From the NCBI GenBank assembly GCA_938034385.1, contig CALHLC010000026.1:1-34604 (forward strand): a stretch of DNA of 34,604 bases. Direction: 5' to 3'. Under the pieces are notes generated by a model, which saw only the letters and a program-made list of their open reading frames with translations, was not told where the DNA came from and did not search any database. Shown here one piece after another: positions 7,295 to 14,272 of this stretch. The DNA comes from an uncultured Bacteriovoracaceae bacterium (GTDB lineage: Bacteria; Bdellovibrionota; Bacteriovoracia; Bacteriovoracales; Bacteriovoracaceae). How positions within the stretch are numbered: position 1 is the first letter of the stretch; the number at the start of each line of letters is the position of its first letter. The position numbers and the translations under genes were made by a program.

Positions 7295-7689
7295 AACACT
7301 TTCACTATAAAAACTTTTGGGGAGAGATCAAGATCACGACAGATACTATAAACCAAGAATTTTTTGTTAAACCTTTAAAAGGAATCACTCCAGAACTTAT
7401 TAAGCTAGACCTTAATGAAGCACTAAAGTTTTCAACAAAAGTCTCTTCATTTGATTACATTGTTGATATTTCTGATTTGTATTTTGCTCACCCTGTTAAT
7501 TTCCTCTATCTCTTGAAATTACAAAAAATCCCACAATTAACTAATCACTACGTTATCTCAAAATATAGAATCCAGAGATTCTTTGCTACAATTTTCAAAA
7601 AGTTCCTAACAATAGAAAAAGTCTTTGAATCAATGGATCAATACCGGACTTATAAACTTTTGGAGCAACAAATTTCTGACGATAGTTAA
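7282..7689 (+). CDS. Small conserved-looking protein in radical SAM unit
   Basis: The 135-residue protein is not recognised. It has no signal peptide or membrane span. Alternating strands and helices (FWGEIKITTD, FFVKPLKGIT, FDYIVDISDLYFAHP, YVISKYRIQRFF) faintly recall STAS/SpoIIAA-like or Sec14-like folds, but no diagnostic motif is seen. It starts within the last 13 bases of the radical SAM gene, with AAGGA 10 bases upstream of ATG, so it is translationally coupled. That tight coupling suggests it works with the other two products, perhaps as an accessory or docking subunit. Confidence 0.5.
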   Translation: MHGVKHFHYKNFWGEIKITTDTINQEFFVKPLKGITPELIKLDLNEALKFSTKVSSFDYIVDISDLYFAHPVNFLYLLKLQKIPQLTNHYVISKYRIQRFFATIFKKFLTIEKVFESMDQYRTYKLLEQQISDDS

Positions 7690-7815
7690 ATTCATTTACT
7701 TATCTAAACTCCCACTAAAATAGCTTCCAAGAAATTCAGAAAAATTTAGAAATTATTAATTTTATACTTGAGCCCATTGTGTTATTTAATAACTATCTTC
7801 TAAAAAGGATTAATT

Positions 7816-9753
7816 ATGAATCATCTTCTCGATGCTCCAAAACTTAACTCTCCCTACACTCTAAAGATCAATAGCTCTCAAAACGAACCAGTCAATTGTC
7901 TGGATCCAAAGGCCATTAGAAGCTTACTTGCCCTTATGGACCAACATGCAGTTAATGGTGGAGCAGCTTGTCATTGGGGAGGACCTAGTGCCATTGCTGA
8001 GTTTTTATCTTGTATCCACGAGATCATGTTTCGAGAATCTGATTGGTACAATCACTATAATTTCGTAAACGATATAGGCCATGCTGAAAATGCACTCTAT
8101 GCAGTTAAGGCCCTTTATGGATATGGAGGCTTAAACTTTGAAAGCTTAAAAGGATTTAGAAGTATTGATTCTAAGCTGACAGGTCATGGAGAATCTCACC
8201 TATTCCCTGAGGGAGTTTTGATGAGTAACGGTCCTCTGGGATCAGCTTTCCCACAAGCTCAAGGTCTTGCAATGAGTGATAAGCTCTCAAATAATAAAAG
8301 AATTACTATTACACTCATCTCCGATGGTGCCTGTATGGAAGGTGAAGCTAAAGAAGCCATGGCGGCTGTTCCAGGTCTTTTTGAAAAAGGCATGATCAAT
8401 CCTTTCTTATTAGTCATCTCTGATAATAAAACAAAATTAAGTGGTCGAATTCATGATGCATTTTCTATGCAGCCAACATTTAATTCACTAAAGGCCCTTG
8501 GTTGGAACATTATAACTCTTGAAGAAGGTCATGATTTAGAAAAAACATATAAAGCTACCCAAAATGCAATTGAAGCCAGCAAAACAACTCCTACAGTTTT
8601 ATGGATGAAGACAGTTAAAGGTCAAGGCATCAAATCAACTGAAGAAGCAAATAGTGGAGGCCATGGGTTTCCATTAAAAAAAGCTGATGGAAAAATTGTA
8701 GCTTTTATTGACGAGCTATGGGATCAAAAAACTCCAGATGATTTCAAGAATTGGGCCAAAGAGCTTAATTCAATCACCGTTGATAAAAAAGACGGTCCCA
8801 GGAAAGAAAAAATGCAAGTTGGAGTCTCTAAAGCTTTAATTGAATTAAAAAATGAAGGACTACCTATTATTAGCATCAGCTCTGATCTTCAAGGCTCAAC
8901 TGGACTGGCTCCATTTCATAAAGAGTTCCCACAAGCTTCTATAGATATAGGTATAGCAGAGAGTAATATGGTAAGTGTTGCTGCAGGATTTTCTAAAAAT
9001 GATTACATCCCTATCGTTGATACTTTTGCTGCTTTTGGAATTACAAAAGGAAATCTTCCACTAATTATGGCAAGCCTTTCAAGCTCTCCCATGATTTGTG
9101 TTTTTTCTCACACAGGCTTCCAAGATGCAGCAGATGGTGCAAGCCATCAAAGTCTAACCTATTTTTCTGCCCTTGCTTCCATTCCAAATGTTGAAATCAT
9201 CGCTCCAGCAAACTCAGACGATACATATAGATTAATGAAGCATTTTGTAAAAAAGCAACATGCTGATAAGAAAAACTCACATGCAAAAAGTTATGTATTC
9301 TTCTTAGGAAGAGAAACATTTATTCCAAGTTTTGAAAAATCTGATAACGATATAGAAACAGATCAACTACTTTTCCAAGGAAAAGATGGTCTTATTATTG
9401 CTACTGGTGCACTTGTTCACGAAGCTCTTGAAGCTAGAGAGTTATTAAAGGCCCAAGGAAAAGATTATGGAATCATAAATCATAGACATTTAAACACTTT
9501 CAAACCAAGTGCCTATGAGCAATGGATTAACGATCATCAAGGAAATGTTCTGACTCTAGAAGATCATCAAGTAAATCATGGAATCGGTGCAAGTTTAACT
9601 CATAAAATAATGACTCAAACAAATGCTAAGGTAAATTCTATTAAAAGCTTAGGTGTTAAAGGTATATTTGGACAATCTGCTTATACAGCAATTGAGTTGT
9701 ATAAAAAGCATGGACTTGATGCCAAGTCCATTGCTCAAAATATTTTAGAATAA
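7816..9753 (+). CDS. tkt: Transketolase
   Basis: The enzyme transfers two-carbon ketol units between sugar phosphates in the non-oxidative pentose phosphate pathway, using thiamine diphosphate. All three family domains are present in order. The N-terminal ThDP domain has the H and TGHGE motifs and the cofactor motif SDGACMEGE (169-177), ending with N204. The pyrimidine-binding domain has the catalytic Glu in GIAESN and an F-HTGFQDAADGASHQS loop, and the C-terminal domain has HRHLNTF. The usual GDG is SDG here. At 645 residues it is close to family length. AAAAAGGA precedes the ATG. It is monocistronic and its last 9 bases overlap the convergent outer-membrane protein gene. Confidence 0.85.
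   Translation: MNHLLDAPKLNSPYTLKINSSQNEPVNCLDPKAIRSLLALMDQHAVNGGAACHWGGPSAIAEFLSCIHEIMFRESDWYNHYNFVNDIGHAENALYAVKALYGYGGLNFESLKGFRSIDSKLTGHGESHLFPEGVLMSNGPLGSAFPQAQGLAMSDKLSNNKRITITLISDGACMEGEAKEAMAAVPGLFEKGMINPFLLVISDNKTKLSGRIHDAFSMQPTFNSLKALGWNIITLEEGHDLEKTYKATQNAIEASKTTPTVLWMKTVKGQGIKSTEEANSGGHGFPLKKADGKIVAFIDELWDQKTPDDFKNWAKELNSITVDKKDGPRKEKMQVGVSKALIELKNEGLPIISISSDLQGSTGLAPFHKEFPQASIDIGIAESNMVSVAAGFSKNDYIPIVDTFAAFGITKGNLPLIMASLSSSPMICVFSHTGFQDAADGASHQSLTYFSALASIPNVEIIAPANSDDTYRLMKHFVKKQHADKKNSHAKSYVFFLGRETFIPSFEKSDNDIETDQLLFQGKDGLIIATGALVHEALEARELLKAQGKDYGIINHRHLNTFKPSAYEQWINDHQGNVLTLEDHQVNHGIGASLTHKIMTQTNAKVNSIKSLGVKGIFGQSAYTAIELYKKHGLDAKSIAQNILE
9703..9731 (-). terminator. Minus-strand terminator inside tkt 3' end
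   Basis: A perfect 9-base stem, ATGGACTTG/CAAGTCCAT (9710-9718 and 9723-9731), has a four-base loop. On the minus strand it is followed by GC and then five T. It lies 14 bases beyond the stop of the minus-strand barrel gene, within the last codons of transketolase. It is probably the terminator for the outer-membrane protein pair. Confidence 0.6.
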
Positions 9754-10689
9754 TAAATCGACGTTAAAAGCCATGGTAGAAGCTTTAAACTTATCATTCA
9801 AACCTGGTCCTTCAGAGAAATTCCCCACTTGAAGATAATAAGTAAAGTTCGGAGAAAGAATTAAAGAGTTTATTCTCCCAAGTTTAAAATTTGCTCCTAT
9901 TCCTATAGGTAGATCAACTAAAATACTTGAAACTTCTACCCCTTGATTTTGAGTATCATCAAGAAGATCTACTTTCTGTGGAGCTGGTGCTAAAGGATTT
10001 GTCGCTATAAGTTCCGCACTAAGTGCCTTCCCTATTCTAGCTCCTGCAAAAACATAAGCCCATCTATGCCCCATTGAATTGCTTAAAAACTTATACTTAA
10101 AGCGAGGCTCTATAGAAATGGTAGTAGTTTTAAACTCTCCGTTTGTACCGAGTCCATCAAAGTTATCAACAGTATTTCTATACGTAGCAAATGACAATTT
10201 AGTACTAAAAGTCATAGAAGGGTTAAAATTTACATCTAAAACAACACCACCCTGAAATCCAAGGCCCGCATCATGCTTAGTTTCTTCGAATTCGCCAGCT
10301 GTAACTTCATCAGTAGCCGTTCCTCCAGAGTAATTTGTCCCCCAGAAAATACCCCAATTAATTGGATCATAAATTTTTCCAGTTGAGCTAGTAATCGAAC
10401 TAGAACTTGAACCACTGGAACTATAAGTAGATGAAGATTTCCTCGCAAAAGAATCAATCCTATCTCCAACATTCAAATCACCAGATAAAACTTTAGCTAC
10501 ATAATTTCCAGCAGATAAATTCTTATAGACTCCAATAAGAGCTTCCCCTGAGTCAGATTGCACTACATATTTTTTACCTTGAACTAGTTCAATATCTGCT
10601 GAGCTAATCATTACCTTATCACCTTTTTTCTTTAAAATTTCTTGAGAAAAAAGAGTAAGTGGTAACAAGAATAAAATTAATATTTTCAA
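9745..10689 (-). CDS. Outer-membrane beta-barrel protein, tandem paralog
   Basis: The 314-residue protein has a signal peptide (MKILILFLLPLTLFSQ) and a compact N-terminal domain of about 60 residues (ILKKKGDKVMISSADIEL to GDLNVGDRID). A serine-rich linker follows (about 85-105). The rest consists of amphipathic strands ending in an aromatic residue (NVDLLF), as in outer-membrane barrels. It is paralogous to the gene just upstream, sharing the N-terminal domain (DSGEALIGVY versus DSGESLIGVY) and the final strand. The start is TTG, fixed by AGGAGG four bases upstream. Thirteen bases separate it from its paralog, so they are cotranscribed. The function is unknown. Confidence 0.7.
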   Translation of the reverse strand: MKILILFLLPLTLFSQEILKKKGDKVMISSADIELVQGKKYVVQSDSGEALIGVYKNLSAGNYVAKVLSGDLNVGDRIDSFARKSSSTYSSSGSSSSSITSSTGKIYDPINWGIFWGTNYSGGTATDEVTAGEFEETKHDAGLGFQGGVVLDVNFNPSMTFSTKLSFATYRNTVDNFDGLGTNGEFKTTTISIEPRFKYKFLSNSMGHRWAYVFAGARIGKALSAELIATNPLAPAPQKVDLLDDTQNQGVEVSSILVDLPIGIGANFKLGRINSLILSPNFTYYLQVGNFSEGPGLNDKFKASTMAFNVDLLF

Positions 10690-10702
10690 AATTCCTCCTA
10701 AA

Positions 10703-11650
10703 TTAAAACAAGACGTCTAGGTTAAAAGCCATGCTACCAAGTTTTATATCAATCTTTCCATCAGTTACAGCTGCATCAGTTTCTAGTACTGTTGATAAAG
10801 GAAAATAATAAGTAAAATTAGGTTCTAACTTTAATTTACCAAGGTTAAAGCTGGCTCCAACATTTAAAGGGATATCTAGATACATTCCAGGTTTAGCCAA
10901 ACCATTAGCGGTATAAGTTTGCTCATCTAGCAGATCAGCCTCTGTACCAAAAGTTTCTCCATTACTTGTGTCTACTGTTTGGCTAGTCAAGCTCATTGGC
11001 ATGTGTAATCTTATTCCTGTTGAAGCAAATAAAGCACTAATAAAGTAATACTTTATTGTTGGTTGAAAAGAAATTGTTGAGTAATCAGTTTGTGCTTCAA
11101 ACGGTCCAGTTGTTGTTGCCCCAGTAGGAACTTCGTCTTTAATAGTTGATGTGAAGAGATTATAAGAAATCTTTGCATTAATCGCGAGCTTTGAACTTAA
11201 GTGATACTGAAGGATAAGTCCTCCTTGGAAAGCTAATCCAGCTTCTGAGTCTACTGACGAATCAAAGTTATCATCGCACCACCCAGCAGTTGTTTCTTCA
11301 CACGATCCTGGCATAGAAGTTAAGTTAACTCCTCCATGAAGACCAAATCTAAACTTCTTAAATGGACCAGAAGCCATACTTCCACCAGAGATTTTCTTTT
11401 TTCTATGAGAAGTAATTCTATCACCCTCACTTAAATCACCTTCTAAAATTCTAGCAACATAACCACTTTCACTTGAACCATTTGTATAAACTCCAATTAA
11501 AGATTCACCTGAATCCGTTTCAAGGTAATACTTTTTTCCACTTTCAAGTTCGATGTCATCGTTACTAATAAGAACATTATCATCCTTCACTTTCAGTATT
11601 TTCTGAGAAAATGCTGGTAACATAAGTGCTAATAAAACTAAATATTTCAT
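10703..11650 (-). CDS. Outer-membrane beta-barrel protein, tandem paralog
   Basis: The protein is 315 residues from the ATG at 11650, chosen because MKYLVLLALMLPAFSQ is a clean signal peptide and AGGAGA precedes it. An in-frame ATG 45 bases upstream lacks these signs. The order is: signal peptide, a ~60-residue N-terminal domain (ILKVKDDNVLISNDDIEL to GDLSEGDRIT), a basic linker (RKKKISGG), then a predicted barrel with two cysteines (GSCEETTAGWCDD) in a loop, ending in NLDVLF. It is first in a two-gene operon with its paralog. I do not recognise the N-terminal domain. It could face the periplasm as an anchoring or regulatory module. Confidence 0.7.
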   Translation of the reverse strand: MKYLVLLALMLPAFSQKILKVKDDNVLISNDDIELESGKKYYLETDSGESLIGVYTNGSSESGYVARILEGDLSEGDRITSHRKKKISGGSMASGPFKKFRFGLHGGVNLTSMPGSCEETTAGWCDDNFDSSVDSEAGLAFQGGLILQYHLSSKLAINAKISYNLFTSTIKDEVPTGATTTGPFEAQTDYSTISFQPTIKYYFISALFASTGIRLHMPMSLTSQTVDTSNGETFGTEADLLDEQTYTANGLAKPGMYLDIPLNVGASFNLGKLKLEPNFTYYFPLSTVLETDAAVTDGKIDIKLGSMAFNLDVLF

Positions 11651-11681
11651 TATAATCTCCTGTAAAAAATTGTTCCTTATA

Positions 11682-11710
11682 ATTATTTCTCCCACTTAGC
11701 CCTTTAACAA
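11682..11710 (-). promoter_or_regulatory. Predicted promoter of the barrel-pair operon
   Basis: On the minus strand, TTGTTA (11710-11705), a 17-base spacer and AATAAT (11687-11682) lie 31 bases before the ATG at 11650. The -10 matches five of six consensus bases. Confidence 0.45.
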
Positions 11711-11809
11711 GGTAAAAGAAAAACACTCAAACATTGACGCACTGAATTTAAATGTAAATTTTCTACCATCTTCTTTATTTAGGTGGCTTTTCAGTTTAAG
11801 ATCTTTTTA

Positions 11810-12169
11810 ATGAAAATATTAAGCATATTTATTTTAAGCACTTTTCTTTATTCATGTAATGAATCAAACCTTGTAGACCCTAAAACCAATGAAATTAATG
11901 CCAATCAAGATACAACTGACTCCATCCCAAAATGTTCCAAAGCCTTATTGAGTGATTTCAGGAGTATACAGATGCAATGTAGAGTCACACATACCCAAGC
12001 AGAGAGAGAACATTGCATTCAACTCGTAGATGAGTTCAATGAAATCTATCCTCCTTACTTTGAATGTAAGGCCGTTGATAAAAGTGGAATTGAAGATAAA
12101 ATAGTTATTCTTAGCACTGAGAAAATGATGCTGATCCGTGAACAACTCGAGAGACGAGATATTCCTTAA
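11810..12169 (+). CDS. Small lipoprotein, four mature cysteines
   Basis: From the ATG at 11810 the protein is 119 residues, with a lipoprotein signal (MKILSIFILSTFLYSC, lipid Cys16). The frame extends upstream to a GTG at 11783, but that would put a polar stretch before the signal. After the acylated Cys come four further cysteines (PKCSK, MQCRV, EHCIQ, FECKA), spaced for two disulfides in a small helical domain. No family is recognised. It is a single gene, divergent from the barrel operon. Confidence 0.6.
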   Translation: MKILSIFILSTFLYSCNESNLVDPKTNEINANQDTTDSIPKCSKALLSDFRSIQMQCRVTHTQAEREHCIQLVDEFNEIYPPYFECKAVDKSGIEDKIVILSTEKMMLIREQLERRDIP

Positions 12170-12189
12170 TTCGTACTACTAAGTGCTCC

Positions 12190-12218
12190 TTGCCAACTTG
12201 TGTTATTTACCCTATTTT
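12190..12218 (+). promoter_or_regulatory. Promoter of rpmB
   Basis: TTGCCA (12190-12195), a 17-base spacer and TATTTT (12213-12218) form a good sigma70-like promoter. The transcript would start about 24 bases before the rpmB ATG. Confidence 0.55.
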
Positions 12219-12248
12219 TACCAAACATATTTTTAAAGAGAGAGAATT

Positions 12249-12482
12249 ATGTCTAGAGTATGCGATTTAACAGGTAAAAGAAGATTAGTTGGAAACAAAG
12301 TTTCCCATTCAAATATCAAAACAAAAATGACACAAAAACCAAATCTTCAGTGGAAGAAAGTTTTTGATCCTGAAACTGGTAAAACTATTAGATTAAGACT
12401 TTCTACTAGTGCTATTAGAACTTTAGATAAGGTTGGATCTTTATCTAAGTTTTTAAGAAAATACGGTCATAAATTTCAATAG
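12249..12482 (+). CDS. rpmB: 50S ribosomal protein L28
   Basis: This is the large-subunit ribosomal protein L28, 77 residues and of normal length. The family start is clear: MSRVCDLTGKRRLVGN, then VSHSNIKTK, FDPETGKTIRLRLSTSAIRTLDK and a basic C-terminus. It is usually cotranscribed with rpmG (L33), but here it stands alone between a small lipoprotein gene and another lipoprotein gene, with its own promoter. A purine-rich AGAGAGAG sequence precedes the ATG. Confidence 0.95.
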   Translation: MSRVCDLTGKRRLVGNKVSHSNIKTKMTQKPNLQWKKVFDPETGKTIRLRLSTSAIRTLDKVGSLSKFLRKYGHKFQ

Positions 12483-12531
12483 AAAGTTTAATCAGTTAAT
12501 TATATTTAAAAACCATTTTATTCAGTAGAGT

Positions 12532-12572
12532 TTGCAACTCAAGTATATTTGTATGTATAATCTTGAAATATG
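12532..12572 (+). promoter_or_regulatory. Strong promoter giving a leaderless transcript
   Basis: TTGCAA (12532-12537), an 18-base spacer and a perfect TATAAT (12556-12561) end only eight bases before the ATG at 12570. The expected transcription start is within one or two bases of the start codon. No Shine-Dalgarno sequence exists, so leaderless translation is predicted. Confidence 0.65.
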
Positions 12573-13439
12573 CTAAAACTACTCGTTATTTTTTTAATAA
12601 TCTCTTCGTGTACTAGAGAAAACAAGAAATTCATTATCGAAGATTTACGTAAGACGTGTAGCACTTGTGTCACAGCATTTGAAGAACAACAATCTGAAGA
12701 TTGCATAGAAGATAGTAAAGAGATTTACGATGATCTATTAGCTAGTACTAATAGTTCTTTTGATAACCTTACAATCGCATCTAAGTGGGAAGTTGTTTAT
12801 AATAGTTCCCAAGAAAATAAAGGTGAAATTTACTTAGTAGATAAAACAACGAACTCTAACGGTGAAAAGTACTTATATTTTTATGTAAGACCACCATCAA
12901 CAGGCATAGGTTCGAACCTTGGAGATATTGATAATCCTTTTGGTTCATCCAGAATAATAAGAGTTTCAAAAACTTCAAATCAATCAGTCGCTTCAAGATT
13001 ACAAATCCTCTCTTGTCTAATTTCTGATAATGGGACTACTAAGATTAATAATAAAGATAATAAAGTTGCCTTTAATTACGTTCTTACGACTCAACAAAAG
13101 ATTACTCAACCAGACGGAAGCGCGATTGAAGATGTATACAATTTAAGAGTTTATCAAGATCAACCTTTATTTATGTTTATATTCGGCTTTGATTACAACA
13201 AAGTTACTTATGATACAGATGATAAACCAACAACTCCTTCTAAAAACCAATTCACTATTACAAAGGTTGCTAGCACAACGGTTGCCATACTTCACACAAC
13301 ACTTAAATCAGATATTCTGGCAGCTAATAGGTGCCACTTGGATTCATTCTTGCCTGGAAACAATATCCCTTTTAACTTTCCACCCTCTACTTGTGGAAGC
13401 TCTAACTTTTACACCCTCCCAACTTTTCCAAATAATTAA
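12570..13439 (+). CDS. Lipoprotein of unknown function, probably leaderless mRNA
   Basis: The 289-residue protein has a short lipoprotein signal (MLKLLVIFLIISSC, lipid Cys14). The mature part has cysteine-rich helical sequence at the front (KTCSTCV, EDCIED), then polar, strand-rich, asparagine- and threonine-rich sequence to the end. No family is recognised. The start codon lies directly below a strong promoter with no room for a ribosome-binding site. The next gene, a barrel-like protein, begins three bases after its stop, so the pair probably forms an outer-membrane complex or at least an operon. Confidence 0.65.
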   Translation: MLKLLVIFLIISSCTRENKKFIIEDLRKTCSTCVTAFEEQQSEDCIEDSKEIYDDLLASTNSSFDNLTIASKWEVVYNSSQENKGEIYLVDKTTNSNGEKYLYFYVRPPSTGIGSNLGDIDNPFGSSRIIRVSKTSNQSVASRLQILSCLISDNGTTKINNKDNKVAFNYVLTTQQKITQPDGSAIEDVYNLRVYQDQPLFMFIFGFDYNKVTYDTDDKPTTPSKNQFTITKVASTTVAILHTTLKSDILAANRCHLDSFLPGNNIPFNFPPSTCGSSNFYTLPTFPNN

Positions 13440-13442
13440 ATA

Positions 13443-14240
13443 ATGAAAAAACTAATACTCTTACTTTCTTTATCACTAGGAGCTCAAGATATAATCACTA
13501 AGGATTACACTCAACTTAGTAATAAAATGGATAGTAATCACTTTAGTTTTCATTCAGATGTCTCCATTCAAACTTATAAGTCAGAAAATGAAATGACTGG
13601 CTTTAAAAAAGCGAGTGTTGCAAAGGATGATAGTGTTACCTACTTAGGTCCAACTCTTGGATTTAGTTATCGATTCTTTTTAAATCATAGAATCTCTACC
13701 GTAAGTAGAGTTGATGGTTTCTATTACTTTTCTAAAAAAAGAGACCTCTTTCAATTCAGTGAAGATTACCCTGAAGATGTTTTAAAGAAAGAAGATTCTA
13801 ATACTATGTATGGAGCCAAATTTTCTCAGTCTTTAGTTTACAGAATTCCAGTTGGCAGAAAAATTTATTTTGAACCTTATATCATAGGGTCTCTTGGGTT
13901 TAGTTTAGTAAGAAATAGTATTGATTATGACTATGATGAAATCTTGAACACTGAAGGTTTTGTTTCTAAAACAAAAGAGAGCTTAATCAATACTGGTCTT
14001 GGAGTTGGTTTTAACATCATGAGCAAAAACGGGCTTTTTGTTTACATGCAAGGTGTAAAGAATTTCTTATCTATTACAAACTCAAAAAAAAGTACCACAA
14101 CTTATCCATGGAGCTCAGGAACTGCTGCTAATCCTCCTAATCCATCAACTACAGCTGTGTCTACACCTGAAACTGATACAAATACTGACTCCAGTAGAGA
14201 CGAATTTTCGGCCTCTCTTGGCTTTGGTTACGTCTTTTAA
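13443..14240 (+). CDS. Predicted outer-membrane beta-barrel protein
   Basis: The 265-residue protein has a short signal peptide (MKKLILLLSLSLGAQD). It is followed by amphipathic strands typical of small barrels (FSFHSDVSIQTY, YLGPTLGFSYRFF, ISTVSRVDGFYYF, YFEPYIIGSLGFSL). It ends in GFGYVF, a classic BAM-recognition C-terminus. A Pro/Thr/Ser-rich stretch (about 220-250) before the last strand is probably an external loop. There is no Shine-Dalgarno sequence. The start follows the stop of the upstream lipoprotein gene by three bases, which suggests reinitiation. The function is unknown. Confidence 0.65.
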   Translation: MKKLILLLSLSLGAQDIITKDYTQLSNKMDSNHFSFHSDVSIQTYKSENEMTGFKKASVAKDDSVTYLGPTLGFSYRFFLNHRISTVSRVDGFYYFSKKRDLFQFSEDYPEDVLKKEDSNTMYGAKFSQSLVYRIPVGRKIYFEPYIIGSLGFSLVRNSIDYDYDEILNTEGFVSKTKESLINTGLGVGFNIMSKNGLFVYMQGVKNFLSITNSKKSTTTYPWSSGTAANPPNPSTTAVSTPETDTNTDSSRDEFSASLGFGYVF

Positions 14241-14272
14241 TTACTCTCATAAAAGCTTAGTATCTTTCCACA

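Noticed and set aside
13189-13443. 84-codon plus frame overlapping the end of the leaderless lipoprotein gene.
   Set aside because: It is a frame-shifted shadow with no ribosome-binding site or recognisable features.
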